Shown in pieces: positions 1 to 6,887 of a DNA stretch of 56,467 bases. Source of the stretch: Amycolatopsis tucumanensis (lineage in GTDB: Bacteria > Actinomycetota > Actinomycetes > Mycobacteriales > Pseudonocardiaceae); NCBI RefSeq assembly GCF_021654135.1, contig NZ_JAKGSD010000039.1, positions 24,021 through 80,487 on the forward strand. Reading direction: 5' to 3'. The notes below the pieces were generated by a model, which was not told where the DNA came from, made no database searches, and was given only the letters and a program-made list of their open reading frames with translations. The stretch's first letter is position 1. Every line of letters starts with the position of its first letter. Made by a program: the position numbers and the translations under genes.

Positions 1-122
1 GGGAGATCACCCGCGCCGGGAGATCACCCGCGCCGGGAGATCACCCGCGCCGGGAGATCACCCGCGCCGGGAGAGTCACCCCTCCGCCGGGGGATCACTT
101 CGCGGGGGAAATCACCCGCGCC
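1..122. repeat. 17-bp tandem repeat array ending in the rnhA stop codon
   Basis: Four perfect head-to-tail copies of GGGAGATCACCCGCGCC occupy 1-17, 18-34, 35-51 and 52-68. Degenerate copies follow at 69-88 (20 bp), 89-105 and 106-122. The last copy contains the TGA stop of rnhA read on the minus strand, so the unit resembles the gene's own final codons plus stop. The array runs off the left edge of the window. There are no unique spacers, so it is not a CRISPR. Confidence 0.95.
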
Positions 123-549
123 CGGCGGCTTCCTTCGCGCCGCGCACGGCGAGCTTGTCCGCGCGTTCGTTCTCGGGGTGCCCGGCGTGCCCCTTGACCC
201 AGTGCCACTGCACCTCGTGCGCGCCGATCGCCGCGTCCAGGCGTTGCCACAGGTCCGCGTTCTTCACCGGCTCGCGGCTCGCCGTCTGCCAGCCGTTCGT
301 CTTCCAGCGCGGCATCCACTGCGTGACGCCGTTGCGGACGTAGCTCGAGTCCGTGTACACCCGCACCACCGAGGGCCGCGTCAGCGCCTCGAGCGCGCGG
401 ATCGGCGCCATCAGCTCCATGCGGTTGTTCGTCGTCGTGCCGGGTTCGCCGCCGTAGAGCTCCTTCTCGTGCCGCCCGTAGCGCAGCACCGCGCCCCAGC
501 CGCCCGGCCCGGGGTTCCCGCTGCACGCGCCGTCGGTGTAGATGTCCAC
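112..549 (-). CDS. rnhA: Ribonuclease HI
   Basis: Cytosolic endonuclease that cuts the RNA strand of RNA-DNA hybrids, for example in R-loops and Okazaki primers. The four-acid active site is visible: D6 in the IYTDGACSGNPG motif, E45 in NNRMEL, D67 in YTDSSYV, and the Asp of NERADKLA near the C-terminus. At 145 residues it is the usual length. I chose the GTG that gives MDIYTDG because an AGGAGG lies about 11 nt upstream; a longer frame reaches 618 but adds a non-conserved N-terminus. The stop codon sits inside a 17-bp tandem array, so the C-terminal GRG residues are encoded by a repeat copy. The family call is firm; the start is less certain. Confidence 0.93.
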   Translation of the reverse strand: MDIYTDGACSGNPGPGGWGAVLRYGRHEKELYGGEPGTTTNNRMELMAPIRALEALTRPSVVRVYTDSSYVRNGVTQWMPRWKTNGWQTASREPVKNADLWQRLDAAIGAHEVQWHWVKGHAGHPENERADKLAVRGAKEAAGRG

Positions 550-692
550 GACCGGCCCGTCCTCCTGCACGCGCGGAAGCGTAGCAGCGGCAACGAATCG
601 TTCACCCCACGGCCACACCCGATCAAGTAACTTCCGCGCCCCGGGCGCGACTCCAGGAGGAGGCCCTCCGGACTCACCCGCGGGAGTGGATC

Positions 693-1463
693 ATGCGTTA
701 CCGGCCCATCGGCAGCGATCCCCTGGACGGGCGGCTCGGCCGCTACATCCCGGACGACTGGCGCCACCTGGAGAACTACCCGATCACCGCGCTGCCGGAG
801 GTGGACCGCCCCAGCGCCGTGCCCGTGGTGATCGGCGTCAACTGGTACGAGGCGTTCGACGAGCCGGAACGCGACGAGCGGTCCGGCGAGATCTTCATCG
901 GCCACCGCCGCGACCTCGGCGCCATCCGGGGCGGGCACTGCGTCTGCCTGGAACCGGGCGGCAGCCCCGACACCGACGACTGGTACCGCTTCTACGACCA
1001 GGGCAGCGAGGGCGCGTGCGTCGGTTTCGGCTGGTCGCGCTGCATGACCCTGCTGAACAAGGGCCTGTATGCCGCGCGCTGGCTGTGGGACCGCGCCAAG
1101 GAACGCGACGAGTGGCCGCAGACCAACCCCGGCGACGACGAGGGCACCTCCGTCCGCGCCGCCGCCGAGGTGCTCGTCGCCGCCGGTCACGTGGACTGGC
1201 AGGAGGACTTCGCCAGGGACGACTCGGGCGAGCGCGCCGGCTACGAGCCGGACGTGGCCGACGGAATCCTCGCGTTCCGCTGGGCGACCTCCGCCGCGGA
1301 GGTGCACCAGGTGCTGGCCAACTCGCGCGCCGACGAGCTGAACGCGGTGCCGATCCTCAACTCCTGGGGCGGCAACTACCCGCACCGGGTGTGGATGCCC
1401 GACGAAGTCCTCGACCGGCTCATCGGCGAAGACGGCGAAGTCGCGATCCCGACGGACCGCTGA
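693..1463 (+). CDS. Papain-like (C1-type) cysteine protease with permuted motif order
   Basis: This 256-residue protein carries papain-family signatures in an odd order. A GVNWYEAF...RGGHCV block with candidate His82 comes first, then the oxyanion/nucleophile block DQGSEGACVGF (Gln103, Cys109), and finally LNSWGG (Asn223). Papain itself runs Cys, then His, then Asn, so this looks like a circular permutation that moved the His segment to the N-terminus. No signal peptide or membrane segment is seen, so a cytosolic role is likely. One base separates it from the downstream trypsin-nuclease gene, which implies co-transcription and probable coupling. Substrate and role are unknown; a conflict or defence role is inference only. 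Another His (position 231, after NSWGGNYP) could be catalytic instead. Confidence 0.72.
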   Translation: MRYRPIGSDPLDGRLGRYIPDDWRHLENYPITALPEVDRPSAVPVVIGVNWYEAFDEPERDERSGEIFIGHRRDLGAIRGGHCVCLEPGGSPDTDDWYRFYDQGSEGACVGFGWSRCMTLLNKGLYAARWLWDRAKERDEWPQTNPGDDEGTSVRAAAEVLVAAGHVDWQEDFARDDSGERAGYEPDVADGILAFRWATSAAEVHQVLANSRADELNAVPILNSWGGNYPHRVWMPDEVLDRLIGEDGEVAIPTDR

Positions 1464-1464
1464 C

Positions 1465-3315
1465 ATGACCGCCTACCCGGACCGCGACGCGGTCGAGAAG
1501 CGCGTGCACGAGCGCGAGGACGAACGCCTGCGCAAGATCGCCATCCTGGCCGAGCCGTTCGGGCTCGCCAGGGCCGACGACCCCGGCCGGGTCGCCACCC
1601 GCATCGACCGGCTGAGCCGGTCCCGCCCGGACGTCCGCCCGGTCGACCCGGTCGCGATCGCGGAGGGGGAGGAGGGCGCGCTGCGCGACGCGGGCACCGT
1701 GCTGGAGCGGATCATCCGCACCGACGACCTGCTCGGTGTCGGCTACCTCGAAGGCGGGGTGCGCGCGGCGAAGGCGGTGGGCCGCATCTCCATCCGCGAC
1801 GACCGCGGCCGCCTGCGCGGCTACGGCACCGGATCGCTGGTGTCGCCGGAGCTGCTGCTCACCAACCACCACGTGCTCGCCGACGCCGCGACCGCCGCGT
1901 GCAGCGTCGTCGAGTTCGACTACCAGGACGGCGCCGACGGCCTGCCGTTGCCGGTGCGGCTGTTCGCGCTGGACCCGAAGCGGTTCTTCGCGGCCGATCA
2001 GGGCCTGGACTTCGCGCTCGTCGCGGTCCGGGCCACCGCCGCGGAACTCGCCGCGTTCGGGTTCAACCGGCTCGTCGAGGCCGAGGGCAAGGCGATCGTC
2101 GGCGACTACGTGACGATCGTGCAGCACCCGAACGGCGAGCGGAAGCAGATCGCGTTGCGGGAGAACCGGATCGTCGACGTGCTGGAGCGTTTCCTGCACT
2201 ACGAGACGGACACCGAACCGGGCTCGTCGGGCTCGCCGGTCTTCAACGACCAGTGGGAGATCGTGGCGCTGCACCACGCCAGCGTCGCCGCGCCGCGGCA
2301 GGGCGAACTGGGCGGCGTCGTCAACGAGGGGGTGCGCGTCAGCCGCCTGCTGGCCGCCCTGCGCGCCCGCACGTTCCCGCCCGAGCAGCAGGCCCTGCTG
2401 GCCGGCGTGTTCGGCGAGCCGTCGCCGGTGGTGGCCGCGCCCGTCACCGAGGCCATCCGCATCGACCCGGACTACGGCAACCGGTCCGGTTACGACCCGG
2501 ATTTCCTTGCCGGGCACCGGGTTCCGCTGCCCGAGCTGTCCCCGGACCTGGCGCCGCTGGCCGCGGTGAACCGGCAGGCCACGAGCGAGCCGAAGCACGT
2601 GCTGCCCTACCACCACTTCAGCGTGGTGCTGAACAAGCAGCGCCGGCTCGCGTTCTTCACCGCGGTCAACATCGACGGCGCCACGAGCGTCCGGTTGCGC
2701 CGCGAGAAGGACAAGTGGTCGCTGGATCCGCGGGTGCCGGAGGAGGAGCAGACCGGTGAGCCGGTCTACGCGGACAACCCGCTCGACCGCGGGCACCTGG
2801 TGCGCCGGCTCGACCCGGCGTGGGGGCCGTCGCGGGAAGCGGCGAAGTCGGCCAACGACGACACCTTCCACTTCACCAACTGCACGCCGCAGCACGAGGA
2901 CTTCAACCAGAACCGCACGACGTGGGCGGGGCTGGAGGACTACGTCCTGGAGAACGCCGACAACCGGGACCTGCGGGTCAGCGTCGTCACCGGCCCGGTG
3001 TTCGCCGCCGACGACGACCAGTACCGGGGCGTGCAGCTGCCGCGGCAGTTCTTCAAGGTGGTGGCGATGGTCCGGCAGGACGGCAGCCTGTCGGCCACCG
3101 GCTACCTGCTCAGCCAGGAACAGCTGTTGCAGGGCCTGGAGGCCTCGGCCGAGTTCTCCTACGGCGCCTACCGCACGTTCCAGGTGCCGGTCCGGCGCAT
3201 CGAGGACCTGACCGGGCTGTCGTTCGGCCCGCTCCGCGACGCGGATCCGCTGGGGCAGCAGGAATCGGCGACGACCGCGAAGGAGGTCGGCGGGCCCGCG
3301 GACCTGGTCCTCTAG
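1465..3315 (+). CDS. Trypsin-like serine protease fused to DNA/RNA non-specific endonuclease
   Basis: This 616-residue protein has two catalytic domains. Residues about 105-280 form a V8/trypsin-like protease: His136 in LTNHHV, Asp182 in GLDFALV and Ser255 in the GSSGSPVF motif. Residues about 370-600 match the NUC (Serratia nuclease type) fold: DRGH with His444, then FNQN with Asn481 and a following WAGLE motif. The first 100 residues are charged, probably helical, and unassigned. There is no signal peptide, unlike secreted NUC enzymes, so the nuclease would be held inside the cell. It starts one base after the cysteine protease stop. Proteolytic activation of the nuclease is an attractive inference, but nothing in the sequence proves it. 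Confidence 0.86.
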   Translation: MTAYPDRDAVEKRVHEREDERLRKIAILAEPFGLARADDPGRVATRIDRLSRSRPDVRPVDPVAIAEGEEGALRDAGTVLERIIRTDDLLGVGYLEGGVRAAKAVGRISIRDDRGRLRGYGTGSLVSPELLLTNHHVLADAATAACSVVEFDYQDGADGLPLPVRLFALDPKRFFAADQGLDFALVAVRATAAELAAFGFNRLVEAEGKAIVGDYVTIVQHPNGERKQIALRENRIVDVLERFLHYETDTEPGSSGSPVFNDQWEIVALHHASVAAPRQGELGGVVNEGVRVSRLLAALRARTFPPEQQALLAGVFGEPSPVVAAPVTEAIRIDPDYGNRSGYDPDFLAGHRVPLPELSPDLAPLAAVNRQATSEPKHVLPYHHFSVVLNKQRRLAFFTAVNIDGATSVRLRREKDKWSLDPRVPEEEQTGEPVYADNPLDRGHLVRRLDPAWGPSREAAKSANDDTFHFTNCTPQHEDFNQNRTTWAGLEDYVLENADNRDLRVSVVTGPVFAADDDQYRGVQLPRQFFKVVAMVRQDGSLSATGYLLSQEQLLQGLEASAEFSYGAYRTFQVPVRRIEDLTGLSFGPLRDADPLGQQESATTAKEVGGPADLVL

Positions 3316-3333
3316 GGCGTCACGCCCGCGGCG

Positions 3334-3795
3334 TCACCAGGGCGCCCGCCCGACGTTCTGCTCCGCGACGTGCCGCAGCACGATGTCCTCGGCGGGCTCG
3401 TCGGCGGCGGGCAGGCTGTGCAGCATCCCCGCCGCGCGCAGCGCGCGTTCGACCGGGCGGGCGCCGGTGCCGGTGATCCGCAGGGCGGCGCCGCGGCGCG
3501 CGGCGGCCTGCTGGGTCTCGACGAGCACCGTCAGCCCGGCCGTGCCGAGGAAGGTGACCTCGGACAGGTCCAGCACGAGCAGCGTCACCGGCCCGCGCAA
3601 GCGGTGCCCGATGACCGCCGACAGTTCGGGCGCGGTGGCCAGGTCGACGTCGCCGCCGACCTCGACGAGCAGGGTGTGCGGCGCGGGCTGGGACACGTCG
3701 ACCGTGAACGCGCCGGCGTCCGGGGCCTGGGTCGATCGGGGAACCGGAATGGCCCCCTGCGTGACGGGGGCGGAGCGGGTTTCCGGAGAAGCCAT
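3334..3795 (-). CDS. STAS-domain protein, anti-sigma factor antagonist-like
   Basis: A 153-residue protein with a disordered N-terminus of about 30 residues followed by one STAS domain (TLLVEVGGDVDLATAPEL through the end). Such proteins bind anti-sigma factors and are switched by phosphorylation of a Ser in a DSSG loop. Here the equivalent loop reads FLGTAGL, so a Thr replaces the usual Ser. The ATG at 3795 has GGAGG seven bases upstream, preferred over the GTG at 3810. It converges on the protease-nuclease gene with only 18 bases between. No anti-sigma kinase or sigma factor gene lies nearby, so its partner is unknown. Confidence 0.82.
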   Translation of the reverse strand: MASPETRSAPVTQGAIPVPRSTQAPDAGAFTVDVSQPAPHTLLVEVGGDVDLATAPELSAVIGHRLRGPVTLLVLDLSEVTFLGTAGLTVLVETQQAAARRGAALRITGTGARPVERALRAAGMLHSLPAADEPAEDIVLRHVAEQNVGRAPW

Positions 3796-3909
3796 GAGCA
3801 CGGCCTCCACACTGCGCGGCGAGCGCCTGTCGGATACGTCAAGACGGCTACCTGCTCAACCGCAGGCCCGATGCTACCCCCGCGGCACCACTTCTGCGAG
3901 GCGCCCAGG

Positions 3910-4590
3910 TCAGCGGCCGGCGAGCTGGGCTGCCGCGGCGTGCAGGCCGGTCAGCGCGGCCTCCTCGTCGAGACGGCCGGGCACGAACAGCACGCACGCG
4001 CTCGCCACGCGGCCGGCCCGCAGCGAGACGGGCACCGCGAGCGCGCCGATGCCGGGCAGCACCTCGCCGGTGGTGCGCACGTGGCCCAGCTCGCGGGCCA
4101 GGGTGACCTCGGGCCGTTCGTTCGGGCGCGGCGGGAGCGCGGCGAGCAGCGCGAGACCGGGCGCGCCGCGCGTGATCGGGTGGCGCACACCCGGCCGGTA
4201 GGACACCGGGCCTGCCGCGGCCGGCGGTTCGACGGTGACCAGCGTGAGCGCCTCCTCGCCGTGGGGGACGGCGAGGAACGCGACGGTCCCGGTGGCCTCG
4301 GCGACCGGCGTGAGCGCGGAGTGCGCCAGCGACTGCAGGTCCGAGCGCACGGCCGAGGCGACGGTGAGCACGGCCAGGCCCACCTCGTAGCGGCCCGCCG
4401 CGTCGCGCTGCAGGTAGCCGTGCGCCTCCAGCGTGCACAGGACGCGGTAGGCGATCGACCGGTGCAGGCCGGTGACCTCGGCGATCGTCGCCGTCGTGCA
4501 CGGGGCGTGCTCGGCGACGGCCTCGAGCACGGCCAGCCCCCGTTCGAGTGTTTGCAGCCCCGCGCCGCCGACGACCTTGCCTTCTGCCAT
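3910..4590 (-). CDS. IclR-family transcriptional regulator
   Basis: A 226-residue DNA-binding regulator: N-terminal winged helix-turn-helix (LQTLERGLAVLEAVAEH through GYLQRD, about residues 12-62) and a C-terminal effector-binding domain. It is divergent from the first StyA-like monooxygenase across 65 bases that hold inverted repeats, so it probably controls that gene and itself. IclR proteins often sense aromatic acids or short carboxylates; the ligand here is not visible. The effector domain is slightly short for the family (usual total about 250). The family assignment is secure and the target inferred. Confidence 0.88.
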   Translation of the reverse strand: MAEGKVVGGAGLQTLERGLAVLEAVAEHAPCTTATIAEVTGLHRSIAYRVLCTLEAHGYLQRDAAGRYEVGLAVLTVASAVRSDLQSLAHSALTPVAEATGTVAFLAVPHGEEALTLVTVEPPAAAGPVSYRPGVRHPITRGAPGLALLAALPPRPNERPEVTLARELGHVRTTGEVLPGIGALAVPVSLRAGRVASACVLFVPGRLDEEAALTGLHAAAAQLAGR

Positions 4591-4604
4591 GCCGCCCTCG
4601 TACT

Positions 4605-4643
4605 GTTCTCTCAGAAATAGAACTCTCTGCTCGATAATAGAGT
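4605..4643. promoter_or_regulatory. Candidate IclR operator and divergent promoter region
   Basis: An AT-rich patch between the IclR gene and the StyA-like gene. It contains two inverted repeats that overlap by two bases: GTTCT-N9-AGAAC (4605-4609 and 4619-4623) and ACTCT-N12-AGAGT (4622-4626 and 4639-4643). The half-site AAATAGAACT is echoed 19 bases later as ATAATAGAGT. A -10-like GATAAT lies at 4633-4638. The geometry fits an autoregulated divergent operator, but no binding data exist. Confidence 0.55.
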
Positions 4644-4655
4644 AAGGACAGCGTC

Positions 4656-5855
4656 GTGACCACGGTCGGCATCGTCGGGGCGGGCATCGCCGGGCTGCAC
4701 CTCGGCCTGGCCCTGCGTGCCGCCGACGTCCCGGTCACGCTGTACGCCGACCGGCCCTTCGACGAGCTGGCCGCCGGCCCGCTGCTCAACACGGTCGCCC
4801 ACCACCACCCGCTGCTGGAACGCGAGCGGGCGCTCGGCGTGCACCACTGGCCCGCGGCGGAGTTCGGATACCGGGCGCACCACCACTGGATCGGCGGCCT
4901 CCGCTTCACCGGCCGGTTCACCCACCCGTCGTGCGCCGTCGACCACCGCCTCTACCTGCCGCGGCTGGCCGAGGACCTGGCCGCGCGCGGCGGGCACGTC
5001 GAAGTGCGCGAGGCCGGCCCGCGCGACCTGGGCGCGCTGGCCCGGCGGCACGAGCTGCTCGTCGTCGCGTCCGGGCGGGGCGCGCTGAGCGGCCTGTTCC
5101 CGCGCCGCCCCGAGCACAGCCCGCACGACGCGCCACGCCGGCTGGTGTGCGCCGGTCTGTACACCGGCATCGCGCCTGCCGAACCGGCCGCGGTCACCAT
5201 CGGCGTCGCGCCAGGCCAGGGCGAGCTGCTGGAGATCCCGCTGGTGTCCCGGCACGGCCGGGTCACCGCGCTGCTGTTCGAGAACGTGCCGGGCGGCGAC
5301 CTCGCGGTGCTGAACGAGCTGTCCCCGGCGGAGGACCCGGCGCTGTTCCGCAAGACCGTGGTGGAGAAGCTGCACGAGCACCACCCGGCGACGGCCGAGC
5401 GCCTGCTCGGCGACTTCGCCCTCACCGACCCGCGCGACCTGCTGCAGGGCGCGGTCACGCCCGCGGTGCGGGAGGACTTCCTGCCGCTGGGCGACGACAG
5501 GTTCGCCCTCGCGCTCGGCGACGCCCACGTCGTCGTCGACCCGGTGATGGGGCAGGGCGCGAACATCGCCGCCTACAGCGCGGCCGCGGTCGCCGCGGAG
5601 ATCGCCGCCGAAACCGTCTACGACGAGGTGTTCTGCCGCCGGGTCGCGCGGGCGCGCGAGGAGGTTCTGCTGGGCGCGTCGGCGTGGACGAACCTGGTGC
5701 TGGACCCGCCGCCGTGGCTCGGCGAGCTGTGGCGGGGCCTGGCGGACGACCCGCGCCGCGCGGACGAGTTCACCGACAACTTCGACCACCCGGACCGGCA
5801 GTGGCGCGCGCTGGCCACCCGGCGCCGGGTGCGGGCGTTCCTCGACGGAAGCTGA
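4656..5855 (+). CDS. StyA-like FAD-dependent monooxygenase (first copy)
   Basis: Two-component flavoprotein monooxygenase of the styrene monooxygenase StyA family (group E), 399 residues, the family's usual length. The N-terminal VGIVGAGIAGLHLG is the ADP-binding GxGxxG loop. Further StyA hallmarks are LLNTVAHHHPLLERE, GQGELLEIP, DLLQGAVTP, the GDAHVVVDPVMGQGAN flavin loop, and DEFTDNFDHPDRQW near the C-terminus. These enzymes use FADH2 supplied by a separate reductase to epoxidise styrene-like alkenes or oxidise indole. The GTG start follows AAGGA. The gene is divergent from an IclR regulator and precedes an AraC regulator by 20 bases. Substrate cannot be read from the sequence. A second copy lies 2.5 kb downstream. 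Confidence 0.9.
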   Translation: MTTVGIVGAGIAGLHLGLALRAADVPVTLYADRPFDELAAGPLLNTVAHHHPLLERERALGVHHWPAAEFGYRAHHHWIGGLRFTGRFTHPSCAVDHRLYLPRLAEDLAARGGHVEVREAGPRDLGALARRHELLVVASGRGALSGLFPRRPEHSPHDAPRRLVCAGLYTGIAPAEPAAVTIGVAPGQGELLEIPLVSRHGRVTALLFENVPGGDLAVLNELSPAEDPALFRKTVVEKLHEHHPATAERLLGDFALTDPRDLLQGAVTPAVREDFLPLGDDRFALALGDAHVVVDPVMGQGANIAAYSAAAVAAEIAAETVYDEVFCRRVARAREEVLLGASAWTNLVLDPPPWLGELWRGLADDPRRADEFTDNFDHPDRQWRALATRRRVRAFLDGS

Positions 5856-5875
5856 CCGGGAGAGCGGAGGACAAC

Positions 5876-6808
5876 GTGGTCCACACAGCGACGAAGATCC
5901 TGAGCACGCGGGCGGCGCCCGGCGGCGAGAGCGTCGACTACTGGCGGCACGTCATCTCCGACGCGTTCGTGCCGCTGGAGGCGGCCGCGCCGGAGCCGTC
6001 GTTCCGCGGCGAGGTGCGCATCGACCGCCTCGGCTCGACCTTGGTGTCCAGAGTGGACGCCGGGCCGCACCGCGTCCGCCGCACGAAGGCGATGATCGGC
6101 GCGAGCGAACGCGGCTACTACAAGCTGGGCCTGCAGGTGCGGGGCAGCTGCCTGCTCGTGCAGGACGGCCGGGAAGCGCTGCTCGGGCCAGGCGACTTCG
6201 CGTTGTACGACACCGACCGGCCCTACACGCTGGCCTTCGGCGAGCCGACCTCGATGGCGGTGTTCATGTTCCCGCGCGAGCGGCTGCGCCTCGGCGCCGG
6301 GGGAGCGCGGCAGGTACTGGGGCAGCCGATCCGCGGCGACGACGAGCCGGGTTCGCTGCTGTCGCCGCTGTTCCGCCGGCTGGTGCGCCAGCTGGGCGGC
6401 GCCGCGTCGCCGATCCCGCTGGCCGACGCCGTGCTGGACCTGCTGGCCGCGCTGCTGACCGAACAAGCGGGCGCGGCGCCGGATTCGCTCGTCCTGCAGG
6501 CCCAGTCCTACATCGACACGCACCTGTCCGATCCGGACCTGTGCCCGGATTCGGTCGCCGCCGCGCTGCACATCTCCACCCGGTACCTGCAGAAGCTGTT
6601 CGCCGAGCAGGGCACCGGTGTCGCGAGCTGGATCCGCACCCGGCGGCTGGAGCAGTGCCGCCGCGACCTGTCCCGGCCGGAGCTGACCCGCCCGGTGAGC
6701 GCGGTGGGTGCCGCGTGGGGCCTGCCGGACGCGGCACACTTCAGCCGCGCCTTCAAGGCCGCTTACGGGCTCAGCCCTCGGGAGTTCCGCGCCCAGGCGC
6801 TGTCCTGA
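5876..6808 (+). CDS. AraC/XylS-family transcriptional regulator
   Basis: A 310-residue activator. Residues about 20-190 resemble the AraC-binding-like sensor found in regulators of aromatic catabolism. Residues about 205-305 form the double helix-turn-helix (LCPDSVAAALHISTRYLQKLF, then a second helix pair ending in AHFSRAFKAAYGLSPREFR). The GTG start has GGAGG five bases upstream and lies 20 bases after the first StyA-like gene, so the two are probably co-transcribed. A pair of CGTTCGC direct repeats 21 bp apart sits between this gene and the aldehyde dehydrogenase gene, the spacing expected for an AraC-family operator, so it probably activates the downstream operon. The inducer is unknown. 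Confidence 0.9.
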   Translation: MVHTATKILSTRAAPGGESVDYWRHVISDAFVPLEAAAPEPSFRGEVRIDRLGSTLVSRVDAGPHRVRRTKAMIGASERGYYKLGLQVRGSCLLVQDGREALLGPGDFALYDTDRPYTLAFGEPTSMAVFMFPRERLRLGAGGARQVLGQPIRGDDEPGSLLSPLFRRLVRQLGGAASPIPLADAVLDLLAALLTEQAGAAPDSLVLQAQSYIDTHLSDPDLCPDSVAAALHISTRYLQKLFAEQGTGVASWIRTRRLEQCRRDLSRPELTRPVSAVGAAWGLPDAAHFSRAFKAAYGLSPREFRAQALS

Positions 6809-6816
6809 CGCCCGGC

Positions 6817-6844
6817 CGTTCGCGAATCGTCAAGAAGCGTTCGC
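6817..6844 (+). promoter_or_regulatory. Candidate AraC-type operator: CGTTCGC direct repeats, 21-bp spacing
   Basis: CGTTCGC occurs at 6817-6823 and again at 6838-6844, same orientation, exactly two helical turns apart, 43 bases before the aldehyde dehydrogenase start. AraC/XylS proteins typically bind two direct half-sites about 21 bp apart just upstream of the -35 region, and an AraC-family gene ends only nine bases upstream. Binding is inferred. Confidence 0.55.
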
Positions 6845-6887
6845 CTGAGGGAAAGACCGGCAGGGCCGCGCCGCGCAGGATGGTCCC

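Noticed and set aside
1..122. CRISPR array
   Set aside because: Repeats are directly adjacent 17-mers with no spacers and no cas genes nearby.
4931..5875. N-terminal extension of the AraC regulator frame inside the StyA-like gene
   Set aside because: Arg/Gly/Ala-rich shadow of the oxygenase gene; the GTG at 5876 has a good ribosome site and gives normal AraC length.
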